This document shows, in pieces, positions 1 to 10,901 of a DNA stretch of 64,000 nt. Position 1 is the stretch's first letter. Each line of letters opens with the position of its first letter. Source of the stretch: Pirellulimonas nuda (lineage in GTDB: Bacteria; Planctomycetota; Planctomycetia; Pirellulales; Lacipirellulaceae); assembly GCF_007750855.1 (NCBI RefSeq), contig NZ_CP036291.1, positions 1,798,001 to 1,862,000 of the forward strand, written 5' to 3'. Made by a program: the position numbers and the translations under genes. The notes under the pieces are model-generated. The model saw only the letters and a program-made list of their open reading frames with translations, was not told the origin of the DNA and searched no databases.

Positions 1-1
1 C

Positions 2-781
2 GCCATCCGCTGGCAAGAGCTCCTCGGCATCCTCCTCTGTATGGTCTTCGCCCGCAGCACCGCGATGGCGTTTAACCGGCTCGTAGACCGACGGATCGAC
101 GGCGCCAACCCGCGCACGGTGAAGCGGCATCTGCCGGCGGGGATTCTGACGGTTGGGCAGGTGGCTAGTTTTGCGGTGGTCAGCGCCGCGTTGTTCATCG
201 CCAGCACGCTGCTGTTCCGACCGAACCGGTTGCCGTTGTACCTCAGTGCGCCGGTGCTGCTGGTGTTGCTGGGGTACAGTTACGCCAAGCGGTTTACGGC
301 GCTGGCGCACGTCTGGCTCGGGCTTGCGCTCGCGCTGGCGCCGGTGGCGGCGTGGATCGCCATCCGGGGTGAAGCAGTCATGACGAACCCTCTCGACCTA
401 CTGCCGGCCCTCGTGCTGGGCGCCGCGGTGCTGTTCTGGGTGACTGGATTTGACGTGATTTATGCCTGCCAGGACGCCGAATTTGACCGTGCCGCCGGCC
501 TGCACAGCATCCCCGCCAAACTGGGCGTCCGCGGCGCCCTGCGACTTGCCGCCGCGTGCCATGTGCTGACGGTGCTGGCCCTGGCGGCGCTCCCCCTGGT
601 CTACCCCCCGCTGGGTTGGCTCTACTGGACGGCCGTCGGCGGCGTCGCACTGCTGCTGGCGTACGAGCACGCCATCGTCCGCCCCAACGACCTCGACCGC
701 GTAAATGTCGCCTTTTTCAACGTCAACGCAGTGATCAGCCTGGGGCTGCTTGCGGTTGTGTGCGTAGATTTGCTGATCTGA
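2..781 (+). CDS. mqnP: UbiA-family prenyltransferase, probable MqnP (5' partial)
   Basis: Membrane prenyltransferase that would attach a polyprenyl chain to an aromatic acid. The open frame runs off the left edge, so the N-terminus is missing; an ATG at 41 is internal. The first Asp-rich motif is visible as NRLVDRRIDGANPRT and the second as YACQDAEFDRAAGLHSIPAKLG, both typical of UbiA enzymes that bind Mg-prenyl diphosphate. Several hydrophobic segments follow. The next gene on the same strand encodes aminofutalosine synthase, so the most likely role is 1,4-dihydroxy-6-naphthoate prenylation in the futalosine menaquinone pathway (MqnP) rather than ubiquinone synthesis. The family is clear; the exact substrate is inferred from context. 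Confidence 0.88.
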   Translation, partial: AIRWQELLGILLCMVFARSTAMAFNRLVDRRIDGANPRTVKRHLPAGILTVGQVASFAVVSAALFIASTLLFRPNRLPLYLSAPVLLVLLGYSYAKRFTALAHVWLGLALALAPVAAWIAIRGEAVMTNPLDLLPALVLGAAVLFWVTGFDVIYACQDAEFDRAAGLHSIPAKLGVRGALRLAAACHVLTVLALAALPLVYPPLGWLYWTAVGGVALLLAYEHAIVRPNDLDRVNVAFFNVNAVISLGLLAVVCVDLLI

Positions 782-793
782 AAAACTCTCGCT

Positions 794-838
794 GAGACGC
801 AGAGATAAATAGTTCGTTCCTCCGCGTCTCTGCGCCTC
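794..838. repeat. Imperfect inverted repeat between mqnP and mqnE
   Basis: GAGACGCAGAG (794-804) pairs with CTCTGCGCCTC (828-838) with one mismatch, leaving a 23-nt AT-richer loop. It fills most of the 72-nt gap between mqnP and mqnE. It looks like one of the dispersed intergenic palindromes seen elsewhere in this window rather than an intrinsic terminator, as no T-run follows. Confidence 0.55.
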
Positions 839-853
839 CGCGAAAGACCAACT

Positions 854-2014
<1,161 letters not shown>

Positions 2015-2043
2015 CACCCTGTTGAACTAGCGGTTTCAGGGCC

Positions 2044-2460
2044 TTAATTAAAGTCGGTCACTTCGCGTTGCAGGTTGATCGAACGGGTCACCGTGCTCCC
2101 CAGGAAGAACCGGGGGAGGACGTACCCGTTCCGGACGTCGACCGGCACGGAAACGGTCACGTTTACCTCGGGCGTCGCGTCGGAAATGGTCGCGGGCGTC
2201 ACGGTTACCGTGCCGCCGACGAAGCCAAGGATGTCGAGCTCTCCCTGCGCAGCGGCCCGGCAATCTTCTGCGGTGGCGCCCGGCACGATCCCCCTGCGGG
2301 CCCCCTCGGTCGCCGCGATCTTGGCCGTGTGGACCAGCATGTTCGCGCGGCTGAACTCGATCGACGCAAAGGCGAACATGAACAGCAGAGGCGCCGTGAG
2401 CGCAAACTCCACGACGGTGGCGCCGCGTCGGGGCGGGTGGTGTCGGGTGCGGCTGCGCAT
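2044..2460 (-). CDS. TadE-like pseudopilin, last gene of locus A
   Basis: 138-aa protein with a short basic leader (RSRTRHHPPRRG), then ATVVEFALTAPLLFMFAFASIEF, one hydrophobic helix, and an exported C-terminal part rich in beta-branched residues (NVTVSVPV). Gly followed by a hydrophobic stretch with Glu is the TadE/TadF pseudopilin signature. Its start lies 11 bp downstream of the vWA gene that precedes it in transcription, so it is almost certainly cotranscribed. Its closest relative here is the TadE protein at 35595-36005: both begin RRGATVVEFAL. A function in an envelope assembly is inferred; no pilus motor gene is nearby. Confidence 0.85.
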   Translation of the reverse strand: MRSRTRHHPPRRGATVVEFALTAPLLFMFAFASIEFSRANMLVHTAKIAATEGARRGIVPGATAEDCRAAAQGELDILGFVGGTVTVTPATISDATPEVNVTVSVPVDVRNGYVLPRFFLGSTVTRSINLQREVTDFN

Positions 2461-2471
2461 GGGGGTGTTTC

Positions 2472-3611
2472 CTACTCGGTGAGCCGCGCGACTTGGCCGG
2501 CTAGTTCACGGAAGATCTCTTCGAGCCGGGTCGGGTCGGGGGCGTGGAAAAACTGCCCCCGGCCGACGCTGGCCACGCGCTTCATCGCGTCCTGATTGGC
2601 GAAGTCGCCGAAGGTGATGGCGTGGACGCGGATCCGCTGGTCGGCACACGCCTGGGCGGCCGCTTCGGCGCTCCCCTCGTTCTCGGCCCCGTCGGTCAGC
2701 ACGATCATGATCCTCTCGGCGCTCTGCCTAGCACGCGAGGTGTCGGTGAGCGCCTTGACCCCCTCGCGCATGCCGGCCTCGATGTTCGTGTTCCCGTTCC
2801 AGACATTTCCAGTGATCGTGGCAAGGGCGCTGTCGATCCGGGGGATGTCGCTGGTGAGCGGTTCGTCCAGCGTCGCCGCGCGGTTCGACACGCCGCAGTA
2901 TCCCGGCAGGGTCTTGCTCAAGTCGCTGGAATAGCTTGCTAGGGCCACTTTCTCATCGGCCTTGCTCCGGTCGATCGCGTCGGTGAACACCCGAACCGCC
3001 CGATCCACCGCGGCCCACCGCGTGTCCCCGAACGGCGGTTTGCAGAACCTCGTGTCGTTGGTGTACAGCCCCGACTCGGACGAGTCGATGTTCACCTTCA
3101 TCGACGTCGATCGGTCGAGCACCAAGCAGATGTCGACGTTGATGAAGCTCGCGGTGGCCGTGAACGTTGGTTCAAAGCTCGAGGCGCCCACGAGCCGGCC
3201 AAAGAACAGCGGCACCGACCCGGAGTCCGATCCGTTGGTCTTCTGCCCCAGCACGCGCACGGAGTTCGGCGGTGAGGCGCCGGACGTGAACACAAACTTG
3301 CCATTGGCGTCTGGCTCCGAACGACCGAACTCGACCTCCTCGCTCCGCACCTTCAGCGGCAGCCCGGCCACCATGTTGGCGTTGGCCACGTCTTGTGCGG
3401 CGGTCCGCGCCTGGCTCAGGCTGTCGGTGCGGGAGAGCGTGCTCGCGGCGGCCCTTGCCGCGGAGTCGGTCGCCAGGCGGAGCTGCATCCGCGTGTTCTG
3501 CATGTGGGCCACGTCTACGGCGAAGCCGAGGAACAACACCAGCACCGGCAACAGCACCGCGATCAGCGGCAGCATGGCGCCACGACGACGACGCGATTGA
3601 GGGCGGAACAT
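2472..3611 (-). CDS. TadG-like protein with vWA domain (locus A)
   Basis: 379 aa. Basic leader FRPQSRRRRG, then one membrane helix (about residues 12-34) of the TadG/Flp-assembly type, a linker to about residue 155, and a C-terminal von Willebrand A domain. The MIDAS metal site is intact: DRSTS at Asp166 and a later LTDGAEN motif. The protein should be anchored by its N-terminus with the vWA domain outside the cytoplasm. It lies between two TadE genes on the same strand (gaps of 118 and 11 nt). It is clearly homologous to the vWA protein at 34479-35504 in locus B along its whole length, including the linker motif GKFVF. The ligand is unknown. Confidence 0.87.
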   Translation of the reverse strand: MFRPQSRRRRGAMLPLIAVLLPVLVLFLGFAVDVAHMQNTRMQLRLATDSAARAAASTLSRTDSLSQARTAAQDVANANMVAGLPLKVRSEEVEFGRSEPDANGKFVFTSGASPPNSVRVLGQKTNGSDSGSVPLFFGRLVGASSFEPTFTATASFINVDICLVLDRSTSMKVNIDSSESGLYTNDTRFCKPPFGDTRWAAVDRAVRVFTDAIDRSKADEKVALASYSSDLSKTLPGYCGVSNRAATLDEPLTSDIPRIDSALATITGNVWNGNTNIEAGMREGVKALTDTSRARQSAERIMIVLTDGAENEGSAEAAAQACADQRIRVHAITFGDFANQDAMKRVASVGRGQFFHAPDPTRLEEIFRELAGQVARLTE

Positions 3612-3729
3612 ACGGCGGGCTCGAGGTGACAGGGTGAGGAGGGTGCGCCCCGGCGGGCGGCCTGCGCCGCCCGGACCCCGGTTGGTTGAGCGATGCGGGT
3701 GAGAGGAGGATGCGGTCGTGCGGCCGCCA

Positions 3730-4140
3730 TCAGCGGATGGTCACGCCCCGCGTCTCGGCCTGTGTTGAGGGGACGAAAATGACCGGTCCGAACAGGTTCG
3801 GCCCGACCGGCGCGTTGACCACCACGGTCAGCATCTCTCCCGGGGGCACGTTGGCGACGTCTACCCCCAGCGGCAGCGTGCTGACCGTCGCTTCGTGAAC
3901 ATTCATCGCCGTAAGCACCTGCCTGGCGGCGTTGCAAACCGACTCGGTGGTTGCGTTGCTCTTGGCGGCCGCGAGCGTCCCTTCGTACGCGGCGGTGGTC
4001 ACCGCGTGCTTCAGGAACAGCATGTCGCAGGCTTGGAAGGAGCCGAACACCAGCGTCACCAGCACCGGCAGGCAGACCGCGAACTCCATCGCGGCGACCC
4101 CGCGACGACGGTTGTTCGAGCTTCGAGAGGCAATCCGCAT
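3730..4140 (-). CDS. TadE-like pseudopilin (locus A)
   Basis: 136 aa from the ATG at 4140. The frame extends to a TTG at 4200, but the ATG gives the usual short basic leader (MRIASRSSNNRRRG) before VAAMEFAVCLPVLVTLVFGSF. One membrane helix is followed by an exported domain of about 100 residues. Its paralogue in locus B (34062-34472, motif IAATEFAVCLPVL) has exactly the same length, which supports this start. It sits between the two vWA genes of locus A. TadE family membership is clear from the leader, the Glu in the hydrophobic segment and the AAYEG motif after it. Confidence 0.85.
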   Translation of the reverse strand: MRIASRSSNNRRRGVAAMEFAVCLPVLVTLVFGSFQACDMLFLKHAVTTAAYEGTLAAAKSNATTESVCNAARQVLTAMNVHEATVSTLPLGVDVANVPPGEMLTVVVNAPVGPNLFGPVIFVPSTQAETRGVTIR

Positions 4141-4287
4141 ACAACAGCGCCTCGTGTCCGAAAAAGATGAGCGCCGGGCAGAGAACTGCTCGGATACCAA
4201 AAGCCTAGCTCACGATTGCCTCGCGGGTCGGCTTAGAGGTGTTTGCTCAATCGGATCGGCTTTGCGGGCCATCGACGTTTGCCGGGC

Positions 4288-4310
4288 GGGGGGCCGAAGC
4301 CCGGCCCCCC
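4288..4310 (-). terminator. GC-rich hairpin after the large vWA gene
   Basis: On the minus strand, directly after the stop of the 730-aa vWA gene, GGGGGGCC pairs with GGCCCCCC around a short GGGCTTC loop. No T-run follows, so it may attenuate rather than end transcription of the downstream TadE and vWA genes. Confidence 0.4.
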
Positions 4311-4311
4311 T

Positions 4312-6504
<2,193 letters not shown>

Positions 6505-6552
6505 GGCGCGAACGCAGGAAGGGGGTCGGTTTGAGGGGCGCCCGGCGGGCGA

Positions 6553-7038
6553 CTAGCTGCGGCCGGCGGTTTCAGCCGCGCCAGGAGATGGTTCAGCGGG
6601 GGCGGCGTGCGAGGATTGCTCTTCTCGGAGCCGAGAAAGCTCCGCGGAGATGCGGTTAAACTCGCCCGCCAGCTCAAACCAGTAGTCGCCGCCGCGGAAC
6701 GTGATGGGGGCGACCCGCTCGCCGTCGGCCAAGCGGCGCGCTTCACTACGCAGTCGACGCATGGGGCCGGCGAAGCTCAGGCTGAAGCGGAGCGCGTCGT
6801 ACAGCACCAGCGGCAGCAGCACCATCGCCGCGATCAGCGACGGCCCAAACGCCAGCATCGCCCGGTTGATCACCAGCGGCCAGCCGGCCTCTCGGCTCGA
6901 TAGCGCGGCCTGCACGCCGGCCAGCAGCATCATGGCCGCCACACAAACGCACCAATACGTCACCACACGGCACAGCAGCGCCCCCTGCAGCTTCCGGTCT
7001 ACCAACAACCGGGCGCGGAACTTTCGGTTCTTTTTCAT
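6553..7038 (-). CDS. Two-TM HAMP-like membrane protein (locus A)
   Basis: 161 aa from ATG at 7038 (MKKNRKFRARLLVDRK). Two hydrophobic helices, roughly residues 25-47 and 65-87, flank a short loop. They are followed by a HAMP-like segment (FAGPMRRLRSEARRLADGE) and a short polar tail ending in an Ala/Pro-rich stretch. There is no kinase, methyl-accepting or cyclase domain, so it is a HAMP-only protein. It is homologous to 33559-34008 in locus B, sharing the D(A)-FAGP--RLR-LADG-TFR--D-W-ELA-FNR pattern. In both loci it lies just upstream of the vWA/TadE genes. A role in sensing or scaffolding is inference only. Confidence 0.8.
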   Translation of the reverse strand: MKKNRKFRARLLVDRKLQGALLCRVVTYWCVCVAAMMLLAGVQAALSSREAGWPLVINRAMLAFGPSLIAAMVLLPLVLYDALRFSLSFAGPMRRLRSEARRLADGERVAPITFRGGDYWFELAGEFNRISAELSRLREEQSSHAAPAEPSPGAAETAGRS

Positions 7039-7098
7039 GGCTCTCTCTTGCAACGTTTGGCAACAACCATTCCGCTCACCGCCACCGATCGGAGCGGC

Positions 7099-7539
7099 CT
7101 ATTCCACCGTCTCACGCCTCATCACAGATTCTGCACGCAGCACGTGGCCGCCAATGAAGCGTGGGGTCGGCAGCCAGCTCACTTCGGCAAAGGGGATCGA
7201 CACGCTCACGGACACCGACTCGCCGTACTTCGCCGAATCGGGGGGGTCGGGCGTAACCCCGACGGTCGCCGAGTTGACCCCCGCAGAAACCAGGTAGTCG
7301 GCGACCCGCTGGGTAACCTTGTTCTTGGTGGCGCCGTCGAGCACCGCGATGCGGGCGCCCTCACGGGCGGCGTTGGTGATCACCTGCTGCACCATCGCCA
7401 TGCGGCCGAACTCGATCATCCCTAAGATGACGAGGAAGAAGACCGGCGCTACGATGGCGAACTCGGTGACCGCGGCGCCGCGGCGGCGGTCGGTCCGCCG
7501 GCCTGGGCGCCCGGCGCCGATGGTGAGATTGGTGTGCAT
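7099..7539 (-). CDS. TadE-like pseudopilin, first gene of locus A
   Basis: 146 aa from ATG at 7539 (MHTNLTIGAGRPGRRTDRRRG). The frame is open further upstream, but this start gives the basic leader before AAVTEFAIVAPVFFLVILGMIEF. Single helix, then a conserved NAAREGARIAVL segment and an exported beta-rich C-terminal domain. TadE family. It is the leading gene of the locus A operon, 60 bp upstream of the HAMP-like gene, and divergent from the ECF sigma gene. Locus B has no equivalent at this position. Confidence 0.85.
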   Translation of the reverse strand: MHTNLTIGAGRPGRRTDRRRGAAVTEFAIVAPVFFLVILGMIEFGRMAMVQQVITNAAREGARIAVLDGATKNKVTQRVADYLVSAGVNSATVGVTPDPPDSAKYGESVSVSVSIPFAEVSWLPTPRFIGGHVLRAESVMRRETVE

Positions 7540-7634
7540 TTCGCTGCGATCGATGGAGAGGATTCCAGGTTCTCCGAAGCCTAGCTCACGAAATACATCG
7601 ATCCGCAAACGGGGCGGGCCCACCGCATGCGGCC

Positions 7635-7707
7635 CTTGCAATCGTCCCGGCATCGCGGGCCGAACAGGAACTTACCCAACGGCTGGATCGTCTGTACCGA
7701 TTGCAAG
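7635..7707. promoter_or_regulatory. Inverted repeat in the divergent regulatory region
   Basis: CTTGCAATCG (7635-7644) and CGATTGCAAG (7698-7707) are perfect 10-bp complements, and the pairing extends outward through GCGGCC/GGCCGC with one bulge. The arms flank 53 nt that contain the candidate ECF promoter. The position between the divergent locus A operon and the sigma gene makes it a candidate operator or 5'-leader structure. Confidence 0.45.
7667..7694 (+). promoter_or_regulatory. Candidate ECF (sigma-E-like) promoter of the sigma gene
   Basis: GGAACTT at 7667-7673 and GTCTG at 7690-7694 are separated by 16 nt, close to the GGAACTT/GTCT pattern of ECF sigma factors of the RpoE type. The predicted start is near 7701, giving a leader of about 78 nt to the ATG at 7779. 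Self-recognition by the downstream sigma factor is inferred. Confidence 0.5.
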
Positions 7708-7778
7708 GCCGCCGTCGGAGGCGGCATCCGGCCCGGATATTGTTGAACCCTTTGCTCCCCCCACAGCACTCCACTTCC

Positions 7779-8345
7779 ATGCCCGTCGCCATCCAGCCGC
7801 CGGCCGTGACCGTCCAGCCCGCCACGACCCTGACCGAACTCGTCTGCCAGCACCAGGCGGGGCTGTGGCGGTACCTGCGCTACCTTGGGGCGGCGGCCGC
7901 GGAGTCCGAAGACTTGGTGCAGGAGACCTTCCTGAGCGTGGCCCGAGACGGCTTCCAGGAGCGTTCGCCGGCAGAAACCGCCGGCTACCTGCGGACCGTC
8001 GCCCGAAACAAGCTTTTGATGCTGCGTCGCAAACAGAAGCGAGAACCCAAGACCTCAGCAATCGAGGCAGCCGACGCGGTTTGGGCCGAGGCCGCCCAAG
8101 ACGATGGCCTTAGCGGGTGGATCGGTGCGCTACGAGGCTGCGTCGCGCAGCTCGAAGGTCGCGCCCGTCAGGCGGTTGAGATGTGCTACCGAGAGAACGC
8201 GGGCCGCGACGCGATTGCCGAAGCGCTCGACATGAAGCCAGACGGCGTGAAGACGCTGCTCCGTCGCACTCGGGCGCTGCTCAAAGCGTGCGTGGAACGA
8301 CGTTTAACCACGGATGACACGGGCGGCACGGATACAGCACGGTAG
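7779..8345 (+). CDS. ECF RNA polymerase sigma factor
   Basis: 188 aa from ATG at 7779. Region 2 is seen in LVCQHQAGLWRYLRYLG and AESEDLVQETFLSVAR, with GYLRTVARNKLLMLRRK at its end. Region 4 is a helix-turn-helix (MCYRENAGRDAIAEALDMKPDGVKTLLRRTRALLKAC). Spacing is typical of the ECF group. The C-terminal tail (LTTDDTGGTDTAR) is encoded by a copy of the dispersed ACCACGGAT repeat, and the stop overlaps the start of another inverted repeat. The gene downstream encodes a membrane vWA protein whose N-terminus may act as the anti-sigma partner. Which ECF subgroup it belongs to cannot be told by eye. Confidence 0.9.
   Translation: MPVAIQPPAVTVQPATTLTELVCQHQAGLWRYLRYLGAAAAESEDLVQETFLSVARDGFQERSPAETAGYLRTVARNKLLMLRRKQKREPKTSAIEAADAVWAEAAQDDGLSGWIGALRGCVAQLEGRARQAVEMCYRENAGRDAIAEALDMKPDGVKTLLRRTRALLKACVERRLTTDDTGGTDTAR
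8304..8333 (+). repeat. ACCACGGAT-family repeat inside the sigma gene end
   Basis: TTAACCACGGATGACACGGG plus a further CACGGAT matches the outer arm of the composite palindrome at 12483-12509. It lies in frame within the last codons of the sigma factor gene and contributes its C-terminal tail. Confidence 0.6.
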
Positions 8346-8408
8346 GTCAGGCTGTGCCTGACACGGCCCCGCGAAACCAGCCACAACGTCAGGCACAGCC
8401 TGACCTAC
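8342..8408. repeat. Perfect 21-bp inverted repeat between sigma and vWA genes
   Basis: The 21-nt arm at 8342-8362 (starting GTAGGTCAGGCTGTGCC) is perfectly complementary to 8388-8408 around a 25-nt loop. It holds the sigma gene stop codon at 8343-8345 and ends 9 bp before the vWA gene start, so it would fold in the intercistronic RNA and could modulate the second gene. Confidence 0.75.
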
Positions 8409-8417
8409 GAGCCAGCC

Positions 8418-10721
8418 ATGAACGACGACCTTACACCCGACCGCGACGACCTAGCCGACCGGCTGGTTGACCTGGCGCTCGCCGAAGCGATTGGTGGGCA
8501 GTCTCCCCCCGACTTGTCCGACCGCATCGCCGCCCGCTGGGCGGAGGAGGCGGCTTCTCTATCCTTGTCCGCGGAGCACGACGCGATGGAAATGCAACCC
8601 AAAACACGGTGGCCCCGGTACGCGGCGTGGGGCGTGGCGGCGACGCTGCTGTTGGCTGTCGGTGTGAGCTTAAAGCTATCGGATGGCGAAGCGCCGCGCG
8701 ATGTTGCTCTGAAATTCACCCCGGTCGAGACGTCGGAAATCGAATCACCGGAAGACAAGCAGCGGATATGGATGCAACGCAGCGTTCCAATTGATCAGGA
8801 AGAGAAGGCTCGGGTCATCGAAGCCCATGTGGCTGCTGCGCGGGCAAATGCGAACGGCGACGAGTCTACAAGTGCGAGTGCCGGAGACGTCTCGGTGGTC
8901 TATCCGGATCCGGAAGTGTGGGAGGACCTGACGCGGAGGCGGAAGAAATTCGCAAGCGTAGATCTTGAGAAGCAAGCGGCGGTGCGGGCGGCTAGGCAAA
9001 ATTCTTCAACGGTCCGCGGCTTCGACATCAAAGCGAACGGTGGTCAGTCGCTTCCATCGCCGTACTACCTCCAAGATGACGTTCAGTACCACGCCGGCGT
9101 AGAATTTGAAGGTTTGGACCTTGGCACTCGCATGATGGTCACCCCACGCATCATCATCGCGGGGCCAACCGGGATTCACGATCGAAGAATTGAGGACCTC
9201 TCTGAGATTGAAGGCCAAGGCCCCGACGCCGGCGGCGACAAGTACGACCGCATCTACGAGAACCCGTTCATGGAAGCGGTCGGCGAGCGGGCGGTCAGCA
9301 CGTTCAGTATCGACGTCGATACCGCCAGCTACGCCAACGTCCGACAGATGCTGCTGGAGGGTGGGCGGCTGCCGCCGCCCGATGCGGTGCGGCTTGAGGA
9401 GTTCGTGAACTACTTTGGGTACGACTATTCAGGGCCAGAGGTTGATTCCGAGGCTGCCCCCTCCCCCGGCCCCTCCCCCCAGGGGGGGAGGGGAGACGTT
9501 CCCTTTGCTTCGCACATCGAAGTCGCCGGCTGCCCGTGGGCGCCCACGCACCGGTTGGTGCGGATCGGCTTGAAGGGCCGCGAGCTGGCGGCCGACAAGC
9601 GGCCGCTGTCGAACCTAGTGTTTCTGATTGATGTCTCCGGTTCGATGCAGGACTCCAACAAGCTGCCGCTGGTGGTTGAGGGGTTCAAGGCGCTCGTCCG
9701 CGAGCTAGGCGAGAACGACCGCGTAGCGATCGTGGTCTACGCGTCCAGCGAGGGGCTGGCGCTCGACAGCACCCCGGGCGATCAGCAGGACAAGATCCTG
9801 GCGGCGCTCGGTCAGTTGGCCGCGGGAGGCTCGACGGCGGGTGGCGCCGGTATCGAACTCGCCTACAAAATCGCCGAGGACCACAAGATCGCCGGCGGCT
9901 GCAACCGCGTGATCCTCTGCACCGACGGCGATTTCAACGTCGGCACCACCAGCACGGCCGCTTTGCAGCGGATGGTCGAGGAGAAGGCCAAAGAGACCGG
10001 CGTATTCCTCTCAGTCTGCGGCTTCGGCCGCGGGAACCTGAACGACGCGATGATGGAGACCGTCTCCAACAAGGGCAATGGCAGCTACTACTACGTCGAC
10101 GGCATGCGAGAGGCCCGCCGGGTGTTCGTCGATGGCCTTACCGGCACGCTGGTCACCATCGCCAAGGACGTGAAGATCCAGGTCGAGTTCAACCCGGCCC
10201 AAGTCGCCGGCTACCGCCTGCTGGGCTACGAGAACCGTATGCTCCGCACCGAAGACTTTAACGACGACACAAAGGACGCCGGCGAGATCGGCGCGGGGCA
10301 CACCGTCACCGCGCTCTACGAGATCGTGCCCACTGGTGCGAGCGTCCCCGCCGGCGAGGTAGACGAGCTCAAGTACCAACCCAAAAAGCCAGAGGCCCCC
10401 GCTGACGCGGGCGGCAAACCGAGCGACGAGCTACTCACCCTGAAGATGCGCTACAAGCAGCCCGAGAGCGACACGAGCAGCAAGCTCGAATGGGCGGTCA
10501 AGGACGGAGGCAACAGCTTCGCCGAGGCGTCGAAGTACACGCAGTTCGCCGCCGCGGTGGCGTCGTTCGGGATGCTGCTAAGGGGATCGGAGTACGCGGG
10601 GGACGCCACCCTCGACGCCGTGCTAGAGATCGCTGCGAGTGCGACGGGTGACGATCCCAAGGGCGAACGTGCAGAGTTCCTGGACATCGTGCGCGCTGCA
10701 AAACGCATCAAGGCCGAGTAG
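8418..10721 (+). CDS. Membrane-anchored YfbK-type vWA protein paired with ECF sigma
   Basis: 767 aa. The N-terminal 65 residues are acidic and helical and resemble the cytoplasmic part of an anti-sigma factor. One membrane helix follows (about residues 67-87, YAAWGVAATLLLAVGVSLKL), then a linker. Next come a YfbK-like N-terminal module (FSIDVDTASYANVRQML, EEFVNYFGYDY), a vWA domain with intact MIDAS (IDVSGSM, Asp405; LCTDGDFNVG) and a C-terminal DUF3520-like region (KDVKIQVEFNPAQVAGYRLLGYENR). Residues about 347-359 (APSPGPSPQGGRG) look like an in-frame insertion of a dispersed repeat. The gene follows the ECF sigma gene after an inverted repeat, which suggests it senses or transduces an envelope signal; the anti-sigma role is inference. 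Confidence 0.85.
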   Translation: MNDDLTPDRDDLADRLVDLALAEAIGGQSPPDLSDRIAARWAEEAASLSLSAEHDAMEMQPKTRWPRYAAWGVAATLLLAVGVSLKLSDGEAPRDVALKFTPVETSEIESPEDKQRIWMQRSVPIDQEEKARVIEAHVAAARANANGDESTSASAGDVSVVYPDPEVWEDLTRRRKKFASVDLEKQAAVRAARQNSSTVRGFDIKANGGQSLPSPYYLQDDVQYHAGVEFEGLDLGTRMMVTPRIIIAGPTGIHDRRIEDLSEIEGQGPDAGGDKYDRIYENPFMEAVGERAVSTFSIDVDTASYANVRQMLLEGGRLPPPDAVRLEEFVNYFGYDYSGPEVDSEAAPSPGPSPQGGRGDVPFASHIEVAGCPWAPTHRLVRIGLKGRELAADKRPLSNLVFLIDVSGSMQDSNKLPLVVEGFKALVRELGENDRVAIVVYASSEGLALDSTPGDQQDKILAALGQLAAGGSTAGGAGIELAYKIAEDHKIAGGCNRVILCTDGDFNVGTTSTAALQRMVEEKAKETGVFLSVCGFGRGNLNDAMMETVSNKGNGSYYYVDGMREARRVFVDGLTGTLVTIAKDVKIQVEFNPAQVAGYRLLGYENRMLRTEDFNDDTKDAGEIGAGHTVTALYEIVPTGASVPAGEVDELKYQPKKPEAPADAGGKPSDELLTLKMRYKQPESDTSSKLEWAVKDGGNSFAEASKYTQFAAAVASFGMLLRGSEYAGDATLDAVLEIAASATGDDPKGERAEFLDIVRAAKRIKAE
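9456..9494 (+). repeat. In-frame G/C-tract repeat within the vWA gene
   Basis: CCCCTCCCCCGGCCCCTCCC followed by CCCAGGGGGGGAGGGG is a palindromic C/G-tract element. The same type flanks 10737-10893. Here it is read in frame as PSPGPSPQGGRG inside the coding region. Confidence 0.65.
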
Positions 10722-10736
10722 CCAGCGCGTATCCCG

Positions 10737-10893
10737 CTCCCCCTTCAGGGGGAGGGGTTAGGGGCGGGGGGCTGGCGCAGAGCGATCGCCGCTTCTAAAG
10801 AACGCCTCCCCGCATCGATTTCCATCCGTGACATTCTCTCCGCTGCGCACCCATCCTCCGGCCCCTCTCCTTGAAAGGGGAGGGGGGGACGCG
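10737..10893. repeat. Pair of inverted G/C-tract repeats
   Basis: Between the convergent ends of the vWA gene and guaA, CTCCCCCTTCAGGGGGAGGG (from about 10737) and the inverted version GCCCCTCTCCTTGAAAGGGG (from 10861) form an opposed pair about 100 nt apart. Each half is itself a small hairpin. They probably act as a boundary or bidirectional transcription barrier; no other feature is seen in this 180-nt gap. Confidence 0.5.
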
Positions 10894-10901
10894 CGCGTGG
10901 A

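Noticed and set aside
7581..7853. 90-aa minus-strand frame ending GPRCRDDCKGRMRWARP...
   Set aside because: It overlaps the sigma gene start and the ECF promoter region, and only its last 40 residues look protein-like. Without homologues it cannot be supported.
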